Source: Xenophilus arseniciresistens (GTDB taxonomy: Bacteria > Pseudomonadota > Gammaproteobacteria > Burkholderiales > Burkholderiaceae_C). Taken from it: DNA of 64,000 nucleotides. Position 1 is the first letter of the stretch; every line of letters begins with the position of its first letter. The notes under the pieces were generated by a model that did no database searches, was not told the DNA's origin, and was given only the letters and a program-made list of their open reading frames with translations. The position numbers and the translations under genes were made by a program. The stretch lies in assembly GCF_028023875.1 (NCBI RefSeq), contig NZ_JAQIPB010000001.1:372001-436000 (forward strand), in the 5' to 3' direction. This document shows positions 46,096 through 54,900 of this stretch, piece by piece.

Positions 46096-47460
46096 TCAGC
46101 CCGGCGGGAAGTCCAGCACCACGCCCAGTCCGTGTCCGTCGATGCCCTCCTCGAAGCGCAGCGGCGCGCCATGCAGCGCCGCGATGCGCGCCACGATGGA
46201 CAGGCCCAGCCCGTTGCCGGGCCGGCCCGTGCCCAGCACGCGGAAGAAACGCTCGCCCAGGCGCGCGCGCTGGTCCGGCGGCACGCCCGGCCCGTCGTCG
46301 CGCACGGCGATGCGCACGCCGCCGCCAGGCAGCGCGCCGGATTCGACGCGCACGGTGACGCCGGGCGGGCCGTAGTGCACGGCATTGGCAATGAGGTTGC
46401 GCAGGGCGCTGGCCAGCAGCGTGGGCACGGCCGGCACGCGCGCCACCGCCAGCGCGCGCTGCAGGTGTGCCGCGGGCGGGGGCGGCAGCGCTGGCGCCAG
46501 CGTGTCCAGCAGCTCGGCCAGGTCTACGGGCTCGCGCAGCAGCGGCTGGGCCTGCGGCTCCAGCCGCGTGAGCGCCAGGAGGCTTTCGACCAGCGCGGTG
46601 CAGCGGTCCACATCGGCGCGCAGTTGCGCCAGGTGCGCATCGGGCAGCCGGCTTTCGCGCTGCGCCAGCTGCACGCGCATGCGCAGCGCGGCCAGCGGCG
46701 TGCGCAGCTCATGGGCGGCGTCGGCGGTGAAGCGGCGCTCGCTCTCCAGCGCCTGGCCCAGGCGCATGAGCAGCGCATCGAGCGCGTCCACGATGGGTCG
46801 CAGCTCGCGCGGCAGGCCCTGCGCATCCACGGCCGACAGGTCCTGCGGCGACTTGGCGGCGATGCGCGTGGCCGCCTCTTCGAGCGGGCGCAGCAGGCGG
46901 CGGATCAGCACCCAGCTCAGCAGGCCCAGCACGGCCAGCAGCAGCAGCGCCGGCCAGGCCAGGTTCTCGGCCATGTCTTCCAGCAGCTCCAGCCGCTCCT
47001 GCATGGGCTGCGCGACCTGGGCGCTGAGGCCGCCCTCGCCGCGGCGCATGTGCACGCGCCACAGTTCGCCGTCGGCGCGCACGGTCGCGTAGTCGTCGCT
47101 GCGCAGCTCGGCCGGCGGCACGAAGGCCGCTTCGGGGGCGTCCTCGCCACGCTGCAGCACGCGTCCGTCGGCGGCCACGAGCTGGTAGACCAGGCGCAGC
47201 TTGAGCGCACCGCCGCGGCCGGCGCGCAATGCGTCTGCGCCCGCGCCCTGGCCGCTGGCCGCGCCCAGCTGCAGCACCAGCCGCGAGCCCTCTTCGAGCG
47301 CGTCGTCATAGACCTCGCTGGTGGCGAACCAGGCCACGCCGATCACGATGCCCAGGCTGACCAGCCACAGGCTGATGCTCACGCCCATCACGGTCAACAG
47401 CAGGCGCCGGCGCAACGACCAGCCCTGGCCGCGGCGCAGCCGGTGCGGGGCCCAGGTCAT
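46096..47460 (-). CDS. Sensor histidine kinase, QseC/PmrB type
   Basis: This 454-residue membrane kinase has two membrane helices (about residues 20-45 and 165-185) around a short periplasmic sensor, then the catalytic core: H-box AAHELRTPLAALRMRV with the phospho-histidine near 245, N-box LRNLIANAVHYG and G-boxes DDGPGVP and GNGLGLSIV. It phosphorylates the adjacent OmpR-type regulator, whose gene overlaps by four bases. The link to a YgiW-type protein is as in the E. coli ygiW-qseBC locus. The signal is unknown. Confidence 0.92.
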   Translation of the reverse strand: MTWAPHRLRRGQGWSLRRRLLLTVMGVSISLWLVSLGIVIGVAWFATSEVYDDALEEGSRLVLQLGAASGQGAGADALRAGRGGALKLRLVYQLVAADGRVLQRGEDAPEAAFVPPAELRSDDYATVRADGELWRVHMRRGEGGLSAQVAQPMQERLELLEDMAENLAWPALLLLAVLGLLSWVLIRRLLRPLEEAATRIAAKSPQDLSAVDAQGLPRELRPIVDALDALLMRLGQALESERRFTADAAHELRTPLAALRMRVQLAQRESRLPDAHLAQLRADVDRCTALVESLLALTRLEPQAQPLLREPVDLAELLDTLAPALPPPPAAHLQRALAVARVPAVPTLLASALRNLIANAVHYGPPGVTVRVESGALPGGGVRIAVRDDGPGVPPDQRARLGERFFRVLGTGRPGNGLGLSIVARIAALHGAPLRFEEGIDGHGLGVVLDFPPG

Positions 47461-48125
47461 GTCGCGGCCAGGCCGTAGCCCTGGTTGCGCACGGTGGTGA
47501 TGAAGCGGCTGCCCAGCTTGCGGCGCAGGTTGTAGATGTGGACCTCGATGGCGTTGCTCTCCACCTCCTCACCCCAGCCGTACAGCGCCTCCTCGAGCTG
47601 CGCGCGGCTGAGGATGTGGGTGGGGCGGCGCATCAGGGCCTGCAGCACGGCGAACTCGCGCGCCGTCAGCGTGAGGGGCTCGCCGGCCTGCGTCACGCGC
47701 TTGGCAGCGGGGTCCAGCACCACATCGCCATGGCGCAGTTCGGGCGTGGGCACCGCTGCCTGTCGGCGCAGCGCCGCACGCACGCGCGCCGACAGCTCCT
47801 CCAGGTCGAAGGGCTTGACCAGGTAGTCGTCGGCCCCCAGGTCCAGGCCCTGCACGCGGTCGGCCAGCGTGTCGCGCGCGGTGATCAGGATCACGGGCAG
47901 TTGCGCCGACCCGGCCCCTTGGGCGCGCAGCGCCTGCAGCACGGCATCGCCGTCCAGGCCCGGCAGGCCGCGGTCCAGCAGCACGCACTGGTACGCGTGC
48001 GTGGCCAGGGCCGCGGCCGCCTGGTCGCCGCGCTGCAGCCAGTCGACGGCATAGCCGTCCAGCTGCAGCCAGGACTGCAGCGAACCGCCCAGCGAGGGAT
48101 CGTCTTCGATCAGCAGGATGCGCAT
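47457..48125 (-). CDS. OmpR-family response regulator, QseB/PmrA type
   Basis: This 222-residue regulator has a receiver (acidic pocket EDD at residues 7-9, phospho-Asp in VLLDRGLPGLDG near 51, Lys in VKPFDLEEL near 101) and a C-terminal winged helix (TLTAREFAVLQALMRRP; AIEVHIYNLRRKLGS). The ATG at 48125 is taken; two codons upstream a TTG also exists. Its stop overlaps the kinase start. The shared 20-base motif (48143-48162) lies 18 bases before the start, suggesting autoregulation. Confidence 0.93.
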   Translation of the reverse strand: MRILLIEDDPSLGGSLQSWLQLDGYAVDWLQRGDQAAAALATHAYQCVLLDRGLPGLDGDAVLQALRAQGAGSAQLPVILITARDTLADRVQGLDLGADDYLVKPFDLEELSARVRAALRRQAAVPTPELRHGDVVLDPAAKRVTQAGEPLTLTAREFAVLQALMRRPTHILSRAQLEEALYGWGEEVESNAIEVHIYNLRRKLGSRFITTVRNQGYGLAAT

Positions 48126-48142
48126 GCGCAAAGCCTATGCGC

Positions 48143-48162
48143 CGAAGATGAAGTGAATCTGA
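48143..48162 (-). promoter_or_regulatory. Shared 20-base regulatory motif, copy B (two-component operon)
   Basis: Read on the minus strand, TCAGATTCACTTCATCTTCG is identical at 18 of 20 positions to copy A at 46055-46074. It ends 17 bases before the response regulator start codon, over the expected promoter. Confidence 0.7.
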
Positions 48163-48171
48163 GCCTGCTGC

Positions 48172-48549
48172 TCAGTCGCGTGCAACGGGCGGCTGCAGCG
48201 TAAAGGACGCAGGGTCTTCGCGCACCGCGCGCAGCAGCGCCGCCACCTCGGCCGGTGCGGGGCTTGCGGCCGGCAGCGCAGTGAGCAGCCGCGAGAGCGT
48301 CTGCGCATGCGGCAGCATCGGCCCGAGGAAGTGCAGGCCCTGGCCACTGGCCACCAGCAGCGTGGGGAAGGTCTCGACGTCGAAGTCGTCGGCCAGCTCC
48401 GAATGGTCTTCCACGTCCACCCAGGCGAAGGCGGCGCCCGCATGTTCCTGCGCCACCTGCGCGAACAGGGTCCGGTAGTCGCGGCAGGTGCCGCACCATT
48501 CGGCGCACAGGCAGATCACCTGGAGATCGGTCGAGGGGGGCTGGTTCAT
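48172..48549 (-). CDS. Thioredoxin family protein
   Basis: This 125-residue cytoplasmic protein has a thioredoxin fold with active site WCGTC (near residue 19) and the cis-proline in FPTLLV. It has no signal peptide. It is a short, divergent thioredoxin; the substrate is not known. The start at 48549 gives MNQPPSTDLQVICL; an in-frame ATG at 48621 would add 24 residues. It lies just upstream of the two-component operon, on the same strand. Confidence 0.86.
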   Translation of the reverse strand: MNQPPSTDLQVICLCAEWCGTCRDYRTLFAQVAQEHAGAAFAWVDVEDHSELADDFDVETFPTLLVASGQGLHFLGPMLPHAQTLSRLLTALPAASPAPAEVAALLRAVREDPASFTLQPPVARD

Positions 48550-48661
48550 CGGTACGGAGGGCACAACAGGCTGCGGGCGCTTGGGGCGCCTGGGAGGCGC
48601 GTCGCTGGCTATTATGGGCACAGGCTCCGCACGAGAGCCGCAGGAGACGCAAATGGAACAA

Positions 48662-48742
48662 CCCCCACGCTTCCCCGCTTCGCGAGGTCCGCTTCCCCCC
48701 GAGGGGGCGCGTCAGTGGCTTCGGGCGGCCGGGCGCCACTGA
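48662..48742. repeat. 81-base dispersed intergenic repeat, copy 2
   Basis: It is 76/81 identical to 36724-36804. The end hairpin here is GTCAGTGGC with GCCACTGAC; compared with copy 1, the outermost C-G pair is replaced by G-C, a compensatory change. The copy lies in the gap before the Mpo1-like gene. Confidence 0.85.
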
Positions 48743-48743
48743 C

Positions 48744-49100
48744 ATGCCCCACAGCCCTCCCGACGCCTGGCCCTGGCGCAGCGGCGCTGCCGTCGATCCG
48801 CGGCAGTTCCGCAGCTTTGCCGAGTTCTACCCCTTCTACCTGAGCGAGCACGCCAACCGCACCTGCCGGCGCCTGCATTTCGTGGGTTCGTCGCTGGGCC
48901 TGGTGTGCCTGGCGCTGGCCGTGGCCACGGCCAGTGCGTGGTGGCTGCTGGCGGGCCTTCTGGCCGGTTACGCCTTTGCCTGGATCGGCCACTTCGGCTT
49001 CGAGAAGAACAGGCCCGCGTCCTTCAAGCGCCCGCTCTACAGCTTCATGGGCGACTGGGCCATGTACCGCGACATCTGGCTGGGGCGCATCAAGCTCTGA
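48744..49100 (+). CDS. Mpo1-like protein (DUF962)
   Basis: This 118-residue protein has two hydrophobic segments (about residues 46-62 and 65-82) and the DUF962 pattern FAEFYPFYLSEHANRTCRRLHFVGS with GHFGFEKNRPA. Yeast Mpo1, in the same family, is an iron-dependent dioxygenase acting on 2-hydroxy fatty acids. The histidines that would bind iron (H36, H45, H83 region) are present. A role in lipid alpha-oxidation is possible. The 81-base repeat lies immediately upstream. Confidence 0.85.
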   Translation: MPHSPPDAWPWRSGAAVDPRQFRSFAEFYPFYLSEHANRTCRRLHFVGSSLGLVCLALAVATASAWWLLAGLLAGYAFAWIGHFGFEKNRPASFKRPLYSFMGDWAMYRDIWLGRIKL

Positions 49101-49233
49101 GTGCGCGCGCCACAGGTGCGGCAAGCCCGCGCCTGCCCGCGGCCTGCGCCAGAGCGCACGCCAGAACCAGGGCGACCTAAGGCCCAACCCCAATGGCCCG
49201 GAGTCATCACCTGGTCACAATGCCTGGCTCCAA

Positions 49234-49247
49234 TGTAATCGTTTACA
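49234..49247. promoter_or_regulatory. LacI-type operator upstream of the regulator gene
   Basis: TGTAATCGTTTACA is a near-perfect 14-base palindrome with the central CG typical of LacI/GalR operators. It ends 19 bases before the LacI-family start at 49267, so the regulator probably controls itself and the ABC operon behind it. Confidence 0.75.
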
Positions 49248-49266
49248 TGGAAAGGCAAGGCGCAGG

Positions 49267-50277
49267 ATGAGCATCCAGGCAGTGGCGAAGAAAGCGGGCG
49301 TGTCGGTCGCGACCGTCTCGCGCGCCTTCAACTTCCCGGACAAGGTCACGCCGGCCACGCGCATGCTGGTGGAACAGGTGGCGCGCGAGCTGGGCTACCT
49401 GCCCAACGCCAGTGCGCGCACCCTGCGCACGCAGCGCAGCCGCGTGCTGGGCGTGGTGCTGCCCACCTTGCTGAACCCCACGTTTGCCGAATGCCTGCAC
49501 GGCATCGCATCGGCCGCCCATGCGGCGGGCTACGCCATCCTGCCGCTGACCACGGCCTACGAGATCGCCCAGGAGGAAGAGGCCGTGGGCCGGCTGATCG
49601 CGGCCAACGTGGACGGGATGATCCTGGTGGTCTCCAACCCCGGCACCTCGGCGGCGCTGGCGCGGCTGCAGGCCGGCCATGGCCCCTATGTGCTGGCCTA
49701 CAACCGCCACCCCGGGCATCCCTGCGTGTCGGTGGACAGCGAAGCCGCTTCGGCCGAGGTGGTGCAGCGGCTGGTGGCGCTGGGCCATCGTCGGATCGCG
49801 ATGGTCAGCGGCACGCTCGCGGCCTCCGACCGTGCGCAGCAGCGCTACCGCGGCTACCTCAAGGGCATGGCCGCGGCGGGCCTGAAAGCGCCGCCGCTGC
49901 TGGAGGTGCCCTTTGTCGAGACCGCGGTCGATGCCGTGAGCCGCCACCTGCGGCAGCGCGATCGGCCCACCGCCCTGTTCTGCTCCAACGACCTGCTGGC
50001 CATCCGCAGCATCCGCGCCGCCGCGCAGGCCGGCCTGCAGGTGCCACGCGACCTGGCCGTGGTGGGCTTCGACGGCATCGCGCTGGGCGAAGACCTCACG
50101 CCCATGCTCAGCACCGTGGCCCAGCCCAACAGCGAGATCGGCGCGCGCAGCGTCGAGCTGCTGGTGCAGGCCCTGGCCAGCGGCCAGCGCCTGGCGCCTT
50201 CTTCGGGGCTGCTGCTGCCCCATGCCTTCCGGGCCGGTGAATCCTGCGGCCCGGTGTCTTCCAGAAAAGCCGATTGA
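49267..50277 (+). CDS. LacI family transcriptional regulator
   Basis: This 336-residue protein has the LacI N-terminal DNA-binding domain (SIQAVAKKAGVSVATVSRAFN, with the hinge helix near NASARTLRTQRS) and a periplasmic-binding-like effector domain. It is the first gene before an ABC importer and phosphodiesterase on the same strand, with its own palindromic operator upstream, so it is the likely local repressor. The effector is unknown. Confidence 0.92.
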   Translation: MSIQAVAKKAGVSVATVSRAFNFPDKVTPATRMLVEQVARELGYLPNASARTLRTQRSRVLGVVLPTLLNPTFAECLHGIASAAHAAGYAILPLTTAYEIAQEEEAVGRLIAANVDGMILVVSNPGTSAALARLQAGHGPYVLAYNRHPGHPCVSVDSEAASAEVVQRLVALGHRRIAMVSGTLAASDRAQQRYRGYLKGMAAAGLKAPPLLEVPFVETAVDAVSRHLRQRDRPTALFCSNDLLAIRSIRAAAQAGLQVPRDLAVVGFDGIALGEDLTPMLSTVAQPNSEIGARSVELLVQALASGQRLAPSSGLLLPHAFRAGESCGPVSSRKAD

Positions 50278-50319
50278 GTCGGCCTTCCCCTTCCTCTCCA
50301 AACCTCCCAAGGAGCTCCC

Positions 50320-51330
50320 ATGTCCGCAACCTTCAAACGCCTGGGCCGGCTGGCCGTGCTGGCGGCCGGCCTGGCCGCCGGCAGCGCCTTTGCCCAGACC
50401 GCCATTTGCTACAACTGCCCCACCGAGTGGGCCGACTGGGGCACGCAGCTGCGCGCCATCAAGGCCAAGACCGGCGTCACGGTGCCGGCGGACAACAAGA
50501 ACTCGGGCCAGTCGCTGGCCCAGCTGGTGGCCGAGAAGCGCAGCCCCGTGGCCGACGTGACCTACCTGGGCGTGACCTTCGCCATCCAGGCCCAGAAGGA
50601 CGGCGTGGTCGCGCCCTACAAGCCGGCGGCCTGGAGCGAGATTCCCGACGGCCTGAAGGACCCGGCCGGCCACTGGTTCACCATCCACTCGGGCACGCTG
50701 GGCTTCATGGTCAATGTGGACGCGCTCAAGGGCAAGCCCGTGCCCCTGTCCTGGGCCGACCTGCTCAAGCCCGAGTACAAGGGCCTGATCGGCTACCTGG
50801 ACCCGGCCTCGGCCTTCGTCGGCTACGTGGGCGCGGTGGCGGCGAACCAGGCGCGCGGCGGCAACCTGCAGAACTTCGGCCCCGGCATCGACTACTTCAA
50901 GGCGCTGCAGAAGAACGAGCCCATCGTGCCCAAGCAGACCTCCTATGCGCGCGTGCTCTCGGGCGAGATCGCGATCCTGCTGGACTACGACTTCAACGCC
51001 TACCGCGCCAAGTACAAGGACAAGGCCAATGTGCAGTTCGTGATTCCGGCCGAAGGCACGGTGGTCGTGCCCTATGTGATGAGCCTGGTGGCCAACGCGC
51101 CGCACAAAGCCGAAGCCGCCAAGGTGCTGGACTTCGTGCTGTCTGACGAGGGCCAGGCCATCTGGGCCAAGGCCTACCTGCGCCCCGTGCGCGCCAGTGC
51201 CATGCCCAAGGATGTGCAGGCGCAGTTCCTGCCGGCCAGCGAATACGCGCGCGCCAAGGCGCTGGACTACGCGGCCATGGCCGAGGCGCAGCGCGAGTTC
51301 TCGGCCCGCTACCTGAAGGAAGTGCGTTGA
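50320..51330 (+). CDS. ABC transporter substrate-binding protein (PotD/AfuA-like)
   Basis: This 336-residue periplasmic protein has a signal peptide (about residues 1-25, ending AFAQT) and the fold of the group of solute receptors that includes iron(III), polyamine and 2-aminoethylphosphonate binders (LGVTFAIQAQKDGVVAPYKP; then SGTLGFMVNVDALKG). The mature N-terminus has the unusual CYNC. The ligand is inferred from the neighbours: a phosphodiesterase and a phosphate transporter suggest an organophosphate. Its stop overlaps the TTG start of the permease. Confidence 0.85.
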   Translation: MSATFKRLGRLAVLAAGLAAGSAFAQTAICYNCPTEWADWGTQLRAIKAKTGVTVPADNKNSGQSLAQLVAEKRSPVADVTYLGVTFAIQAQKDGVVAPYKPAAWSEIPDGLKDPAGHWFTIHSGTLGFMVNVDALKGKPVPLSWADLLKPEYKGLIGYLDPASAFVGYVGAVAANQARGGNLQNFGPGIDYFKALQKNEPIVPKQTSYARVLSGEIAILLDYDFNAYRAKYKDKANVQFVIPAEGTVVVPYVMSLVANAPHKAEAAKVLDFVLSDEGQAIWAKAYLRPVRASAMPKDVQAQFLPASEYARAKALDYAAMAEAQREFSARYLKEVR

Positions 51331-52136
51331 GCCACCCCTGGCGCCAGCGGGCCTGGATCTGCGCAGCCCCCGCGGCGGCCTTCTTCCTGGCCTTCTGGCT
51401 GCTGCCCGTGCTGCGCCTGCTCGCGCTGCCGGCCGAACAGGGCTGGCGCACCTACTTCCTGGTGTTCACCGACGGCGCCTACCTCCGCAGCATGCTCAAC
51501 ACGCTGGGGCTGTCGCTGGCGGTGACGCTGGCCACGCTGGTGCTGGGTGCGGCGGTGGGCATCTACCTGGCGCGCCGGCACTTCGCGGGCAGGCGCGTGC
51601 TGCTGTCGCTGCTGACGCTGCCGCTGTCCTTTCCGGGCGTGATCATCGGCTTCTTCGTGATCCTGCTGGGCGGCCGGCAGGGCCTGGTGGCCGACCTTTC
51701 CGAAGCGCTGGGCGGCGCGCGCCTGACCTTCGCCTATGGGCTGCTGGGGCTGTTCCTGGCCTACCTCTACTTCTCGCTGCCGCGCGCCATCGCCACCTAT
51801 GCGGCGGCGGCCGAAGCCATGAACGCGCAGCTCGAGGAGGCCGCGCGTTCGCTCGGCGCCACGCGGCTGCAGGTGGTGCGCGACGTGTGGCTGCCCGAGC
51901 TGGCACCGACCACCCTGGCCTGCGGCGCCATCGTCTTCGCCACGGCCATGGGCGCCTTCGGCACCGCCTTCACCCTTTCGGCGAAGTTCGAGGTGCTGCC
52001 CATCACCATCTACAACGAGTTCACCAACTACGCCAACTTCGCGCTCGCGGCGTCGCTGTCGATTGCGCTGGGCCTGGTGACCTGGTTCGTGCTGTTCCTG
52101 GCACGCCACTTCAGCGGCAGCCCGGCCGTGCGTTGA
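51327..52136 (+). CDS. ABC transporter permease 1
   Basis: This 269-residue inner-membrane protein has six hydrophobic segments and the cytoplasmic EAA loop (AQLEEAARSLGATRLQVVRDVWLP). It starts with TTG at 51327, overlapping the previous stop (TTGA); no ATG precedes the first membrane segment. It forms the channel with the next permease. Type I importer of the PotB/AfuB group. Confidence 0.9.
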   Translation: MSHPWRQRAWICAAPAAAFFLAFWLLPVLRLLALPAEQGWRTYFLVFTDGAYLRSMLNTLGLSLAVTLATLVLGAAVGIYLARRHFAGRRVLLSLLTLPLSFPGVIIGFFVILLGGRQGLVADLSEALGGARLTFAYGLLGLFLAYLYFSLPRAIATYAAAAEAMNAQLEEAARSLGATRLQVVRDVWLPELAPTTLACGAIVFATAMGAFGTAFTLSAKFEVLPITIYNEFTNYANFALAASLSIALGLVTWFVLFLARHFSGSPAVR

Positions 52137-52149
52137 GGAGCTGGCCTTC

Positions 52150-52953
52150 ATGCGAAGCAACAACAACAACGCCCGCTCGCCCTTCCTTCTCACGATCACG
52201 CTGATCGTCAGCGTCTTCATGGTCGCGCCCATGGGGCTGTCGGTGATGGCCGGACTGGTCAACAACTACAGCGTGGGACTCAAGAGCGGCCTCACGCTGC
52301 GCTGGCTGGCCGAGGTGTGGGAGGTGTATGGCAACACCGTGGGCTGGTCGCTGCTGCTGGCCGCGGCCTGCGTGGTGGGCACGGTGCTGATCGGCGTGCC
52401 CTGCGCCTACGCGCTGGCACGCAGCCGCTCGCGCCTGGCCCGGGCTTTCGAGGAACTGCTGACCCTGCCCGTGGCCGTGCCCGGTCTGGCCACCGCACTG
52501 GCGCTGATCCTGGCCTACGGCCAGATCACCTGGTTCCGCCAGAGCTTCGGCTTCATCCTGGTGGGCCACATCGTCTTCACGCTGCCCTTCATGGTGCGCA
52601 CCGTGGCCTCGGCCTTCCTGCAGGGCGAGCTCGTGGCGCTGGAAGAAGCCGGCCGCACGCTGGGTGCCAGCTTCTGGCAGCGCTTCATGGGCATCCTGGT
52701 GCCTGCCGTGTTCCCGGCCATCGTGGCCGGCGCGCTGATGGTGTTCACGCTGTCGGTGGGCGAATTCAACCTCACGTGGATGCTGCACACGCCCGTCACC
52801 CGCACCCTGCCCGTGGGCCTGGCCGACAGCTATGCCTCCATGCGCATCGAGATCGGCTCGGCCTACACGCTGGTCTTCTTCATCGTCATCCTTCCCGTGC
52901 TCTGGGGCCTGCAGTCGCTGGCCGACCTGATCCGCAAACGCCATGGAACTTGA
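52150..52953 (+). CDS. ABC transporter permease 2
   Basis: This 267-residue inner-membrane protein has six hydrophobic segments and the EAA loop (VALEEAGRTLGASFWQRFMGILVP). It resembles PotC-type permeases and completes the channel with permease 1. The ATG at 52150 follows a GAGGAGC stretch. Its 3' end overlaps the ATPase gene by 11 bases. Confidence 0.9.
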   Translation: MRSNNNNARSPFLLTITLIVSVFMVAPMGLSVMAGLVNNYSVGLKSGLTLRWLAEVWEVYGNTVGWSLLLAAACVVGTVLIGVPCAYALARSRSRLARAFEELLTLPVAVPGLATALALILAYGQITWFRQSFGFILVGHIVFTLPFMVRTVASAFLQGELVALEEAGRTLGASFWQRFMGILVPAVFPAIVAGALMVFTLSVGEFNLTWMLHTPVTRTLPVGLADSYASMRIEIGSAYTLVFFIVILPVLWGLQSLADLIRKRHGT

Positions 52954-54010
52954 ACGCATCCCGGTCCATGTGGACCATTGCTCCAAAACCTACGCCGACG
53001 GCACCCGTGGCCTGCTGCCCACCAGCCTGCATGTGGAGGCCGGCGAGGTGCTGGCGCTGCTGGGCCCCTCGGGCTGCGGCAAGACCACCTTGCTGCGCCT
53101 GATCGCCGGCCTGGAGACGCTGGACGAAGGCGGGCGCATCCGCTTCGGCGAGCAGGACGTGACGCACCGCCCGGTGGAGCAGCGCAACGTGGGCATGGTG
53201 TTCCAGAGCTACGCGCTGTTCCCGCAGATGAGCGTGGCGGCCAACATCGGCTACGGCCTGCGCATCCGCGGCACCGACAAGGCCGAGGAACGGCGCGTGG
53301 TGGGCGAACTGCTGGAGCTCACGCGCCTGACGCCGCTGCAGCACAAGCGCCCCGGCGAGCTTTCTGGCGGCCAGCGCCAGCGCGTGGCCCTGGCGCGCGC
53401 CGTGGCCGTGCGCCCGCGCGTGCTGCTGCTGGACGAGCCGCTCGCCGCGCTGGACGCCAAGCTCAAGGAATCGCTGCGCGACGAACTGGCCGAGCTGCTG
53501 CGCCGCCTGCACATCACGGCCATCCACGTCACGCACGACCAGCAGGAGGCCATGGCCATCGCCGACCGGCTGGCCGTGATGCAGGCCGGGCGCATCGTGC
53601 AGGTGGGTCGCGGCGAAGACCTCTACCGCGCGCCCACCCACCCCTTCGTGGCCGAGTTCCTGGGCCGCGTGAACCGGCTGGAGCGCAGCGCCGATGCCGC
53701 CGCGGCCGGCGCGGTGCCGGTGGGCGGCACGGCACTGGCCTGCCCGCGCGCGCTGGGCGACACCCGGCTCCTGGTGCGGCCCGAAGACATCGAGGTGGGC
53801 GCGCTTCAGGCGGGCTGGGGCCGCGCGCGCGTGGCGCAGCGCACCTTCCTGGGCGACCGCGTGCAGCTGCGCCTTTCGGTGGATGACCAGGCCGACCTGC
53901 TGGCCGACCTGGGCCGCGACGCACCCTTTCACGCCGGCGACGAAGTGGGCATCCGCATTGCCGCCGAACGATTCATGAGTGCGCAGGAAGCGCCGGAGGC
54001 CCGAGCATGA
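52943..54010 (+). CDS. ABC transporter ATP-binding protein
   Basis: This 355-residue ATPase has Walker A (GPSGCGKTT), a Q-loop (VFQSYALFPQ), signature SGGQRQRVALARA, Walker B VLLLDEPLAALD and the switch histidine VTHDQQEA. The C-terminal 100 residues form a TOBE-like domain. It energises the importer made with the two permeases. It overlaps the phosphodiesterase gene by four bases (ATGA). Confidence 0.93.
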   Translation: MELERIPVHVDHCSKTYADGTRGLLPTSLHVEAGEVLALLGPSGCGKTTLLRLIAGLETLDEGGRIRFGEQDVTHRPVEQRNVGMVFQSYALFPQMSVAANIGYGLRIRGTDKAEERRVVGELLELTRLTPLQHKRPGELSGGQRQRVALARAVAVRPRVLLLDEPLAALDAKLKESLRDELAELLRRLHITAIHVTHDQQEAMAIADRLAVMQAGRIVQVGRGEDLYRAPTHPFVAEFLGRVNRLERSADAAAAGAVPVGGTALACPRALGDTRLLVRPEDIEVGALQAGWGRARVAQRTFLGDRVQLRLSVDDQADLLADLGRDAPFHAGDEVGIRIAAERFMSAQEAPEARA

Positions 54011-54831
54011 ACCCCACCTTCCTGGTCCAGCTGACCGACCTGCACATCCGCGAGCCGGGCCGGCTGGCCTACGGCCGCATCGACACCGCGCCCTACGTGG
54101 CGCGCGCCGTGCAAAGCGTGCTGGCCCTGCGCCAGCGCCCCGACGCCGTGGTGGTGACCGGCGACCTGGTCGACTTCGGCCGCGAAGCCGAATACGCGCA
54201 TCTGCAGGCGTTGCTGGCGCCGCTGCCCATGCCCGTGTACCTGCTGCCCGGCAACCACGACGAGCGCGAGCAGCTGCGTCGCAGCTTCCCGGATCACCGC
54301 TACCTGGGCACCGAAGGCCATGTGCAGTACAGCGTGAAGGTGGGGCCGCTGCGCCTGATCGCGCTGGACACGGCCGAGACCGGCCAGCCCCATGGCCGGC
54401 TGTGCCGCGCGCGCCTGGACTGGCTGGCCGCCGAACTGGCGCGCTGCCATGGCGAACCCGTGGTCCTGGCCATGCACCATCCGCCCTTCAAGACGCTGAT
54501 CGGCCACATGGACGACATCGGCCTGCTGGAGGGCGCGCCCGAGCTGGAGGCCCTCGTCGCGCGCCACCCCAACGTGGAGCGCATCCTCTGCGGCCATCTG
54601 CACCGCGCCATCGACGTGCGCTTCGGCGGCACCATCGCCAGCACCTCGCCTGCGCCGGCCCATCAGGTGTGCCTGGACCTGCAGCCCCAGGCCCCATCGG
54701 CCTGGACGCTGGAGCCACCGGGCTTTCGGGTGCATGCCTGGGACGGCCTTCGGCTGGTCACGCACCTCGCGGCCTCGGGGCAGTTCGAAGGCCCCTATCC
54801 TTTTCATGACAACGGGGCCTTGATCGACTGA
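54007..54831 (+). CDS. Metallophosphoesterase of the GpdQ/CpdA type
   Basis: This 274-residue calcineurin-like enzyme has all metal motifs: QLTDLHI, TGDLVD, LPGNHDER, MHHPP and GHLH. The sequence resembles Icc/CpdA and GpdQ, which cleave cyclic nucleotides or glycerophosphodiesters. It has no signal peptide, so it acts on a substrate already imported. Its gene overlaps the ABC ATPase, pointing to uptake and intracellular cleavage of a phosphodiester. Confidence 0.88.
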   Translation: MNPTFLVQLTDLHIREPGRLAYGRIDTAPYVARAVQSVLALRQRPDAVVVTGDLVDFGREAEYAHLQALLAPLPMPVYLLPGNHDEREQLRRSFPDHRYLGTEGHVQYSVKVGPLRLIALDTAETGQPHGRLCRARLDWLAAELARCHGEPVVLAMHHPPFKTLIGHMDDIGLLEGAPELEALVARHPNVERILCGHLHRAIDVRFGGTIASTSPAPAHQVCLDLQPQAPSAWTLEPPGFRVHAWDGLRLVTHLAASGQFEGPYPFHDNGALID

Positions 54832-54900
54832 CCGACGCCCGAGCGCCGCAGCCGGGCGCACAATGACCGGCCGCCAGAACAAGGAGAAAAACCCCCGGCA

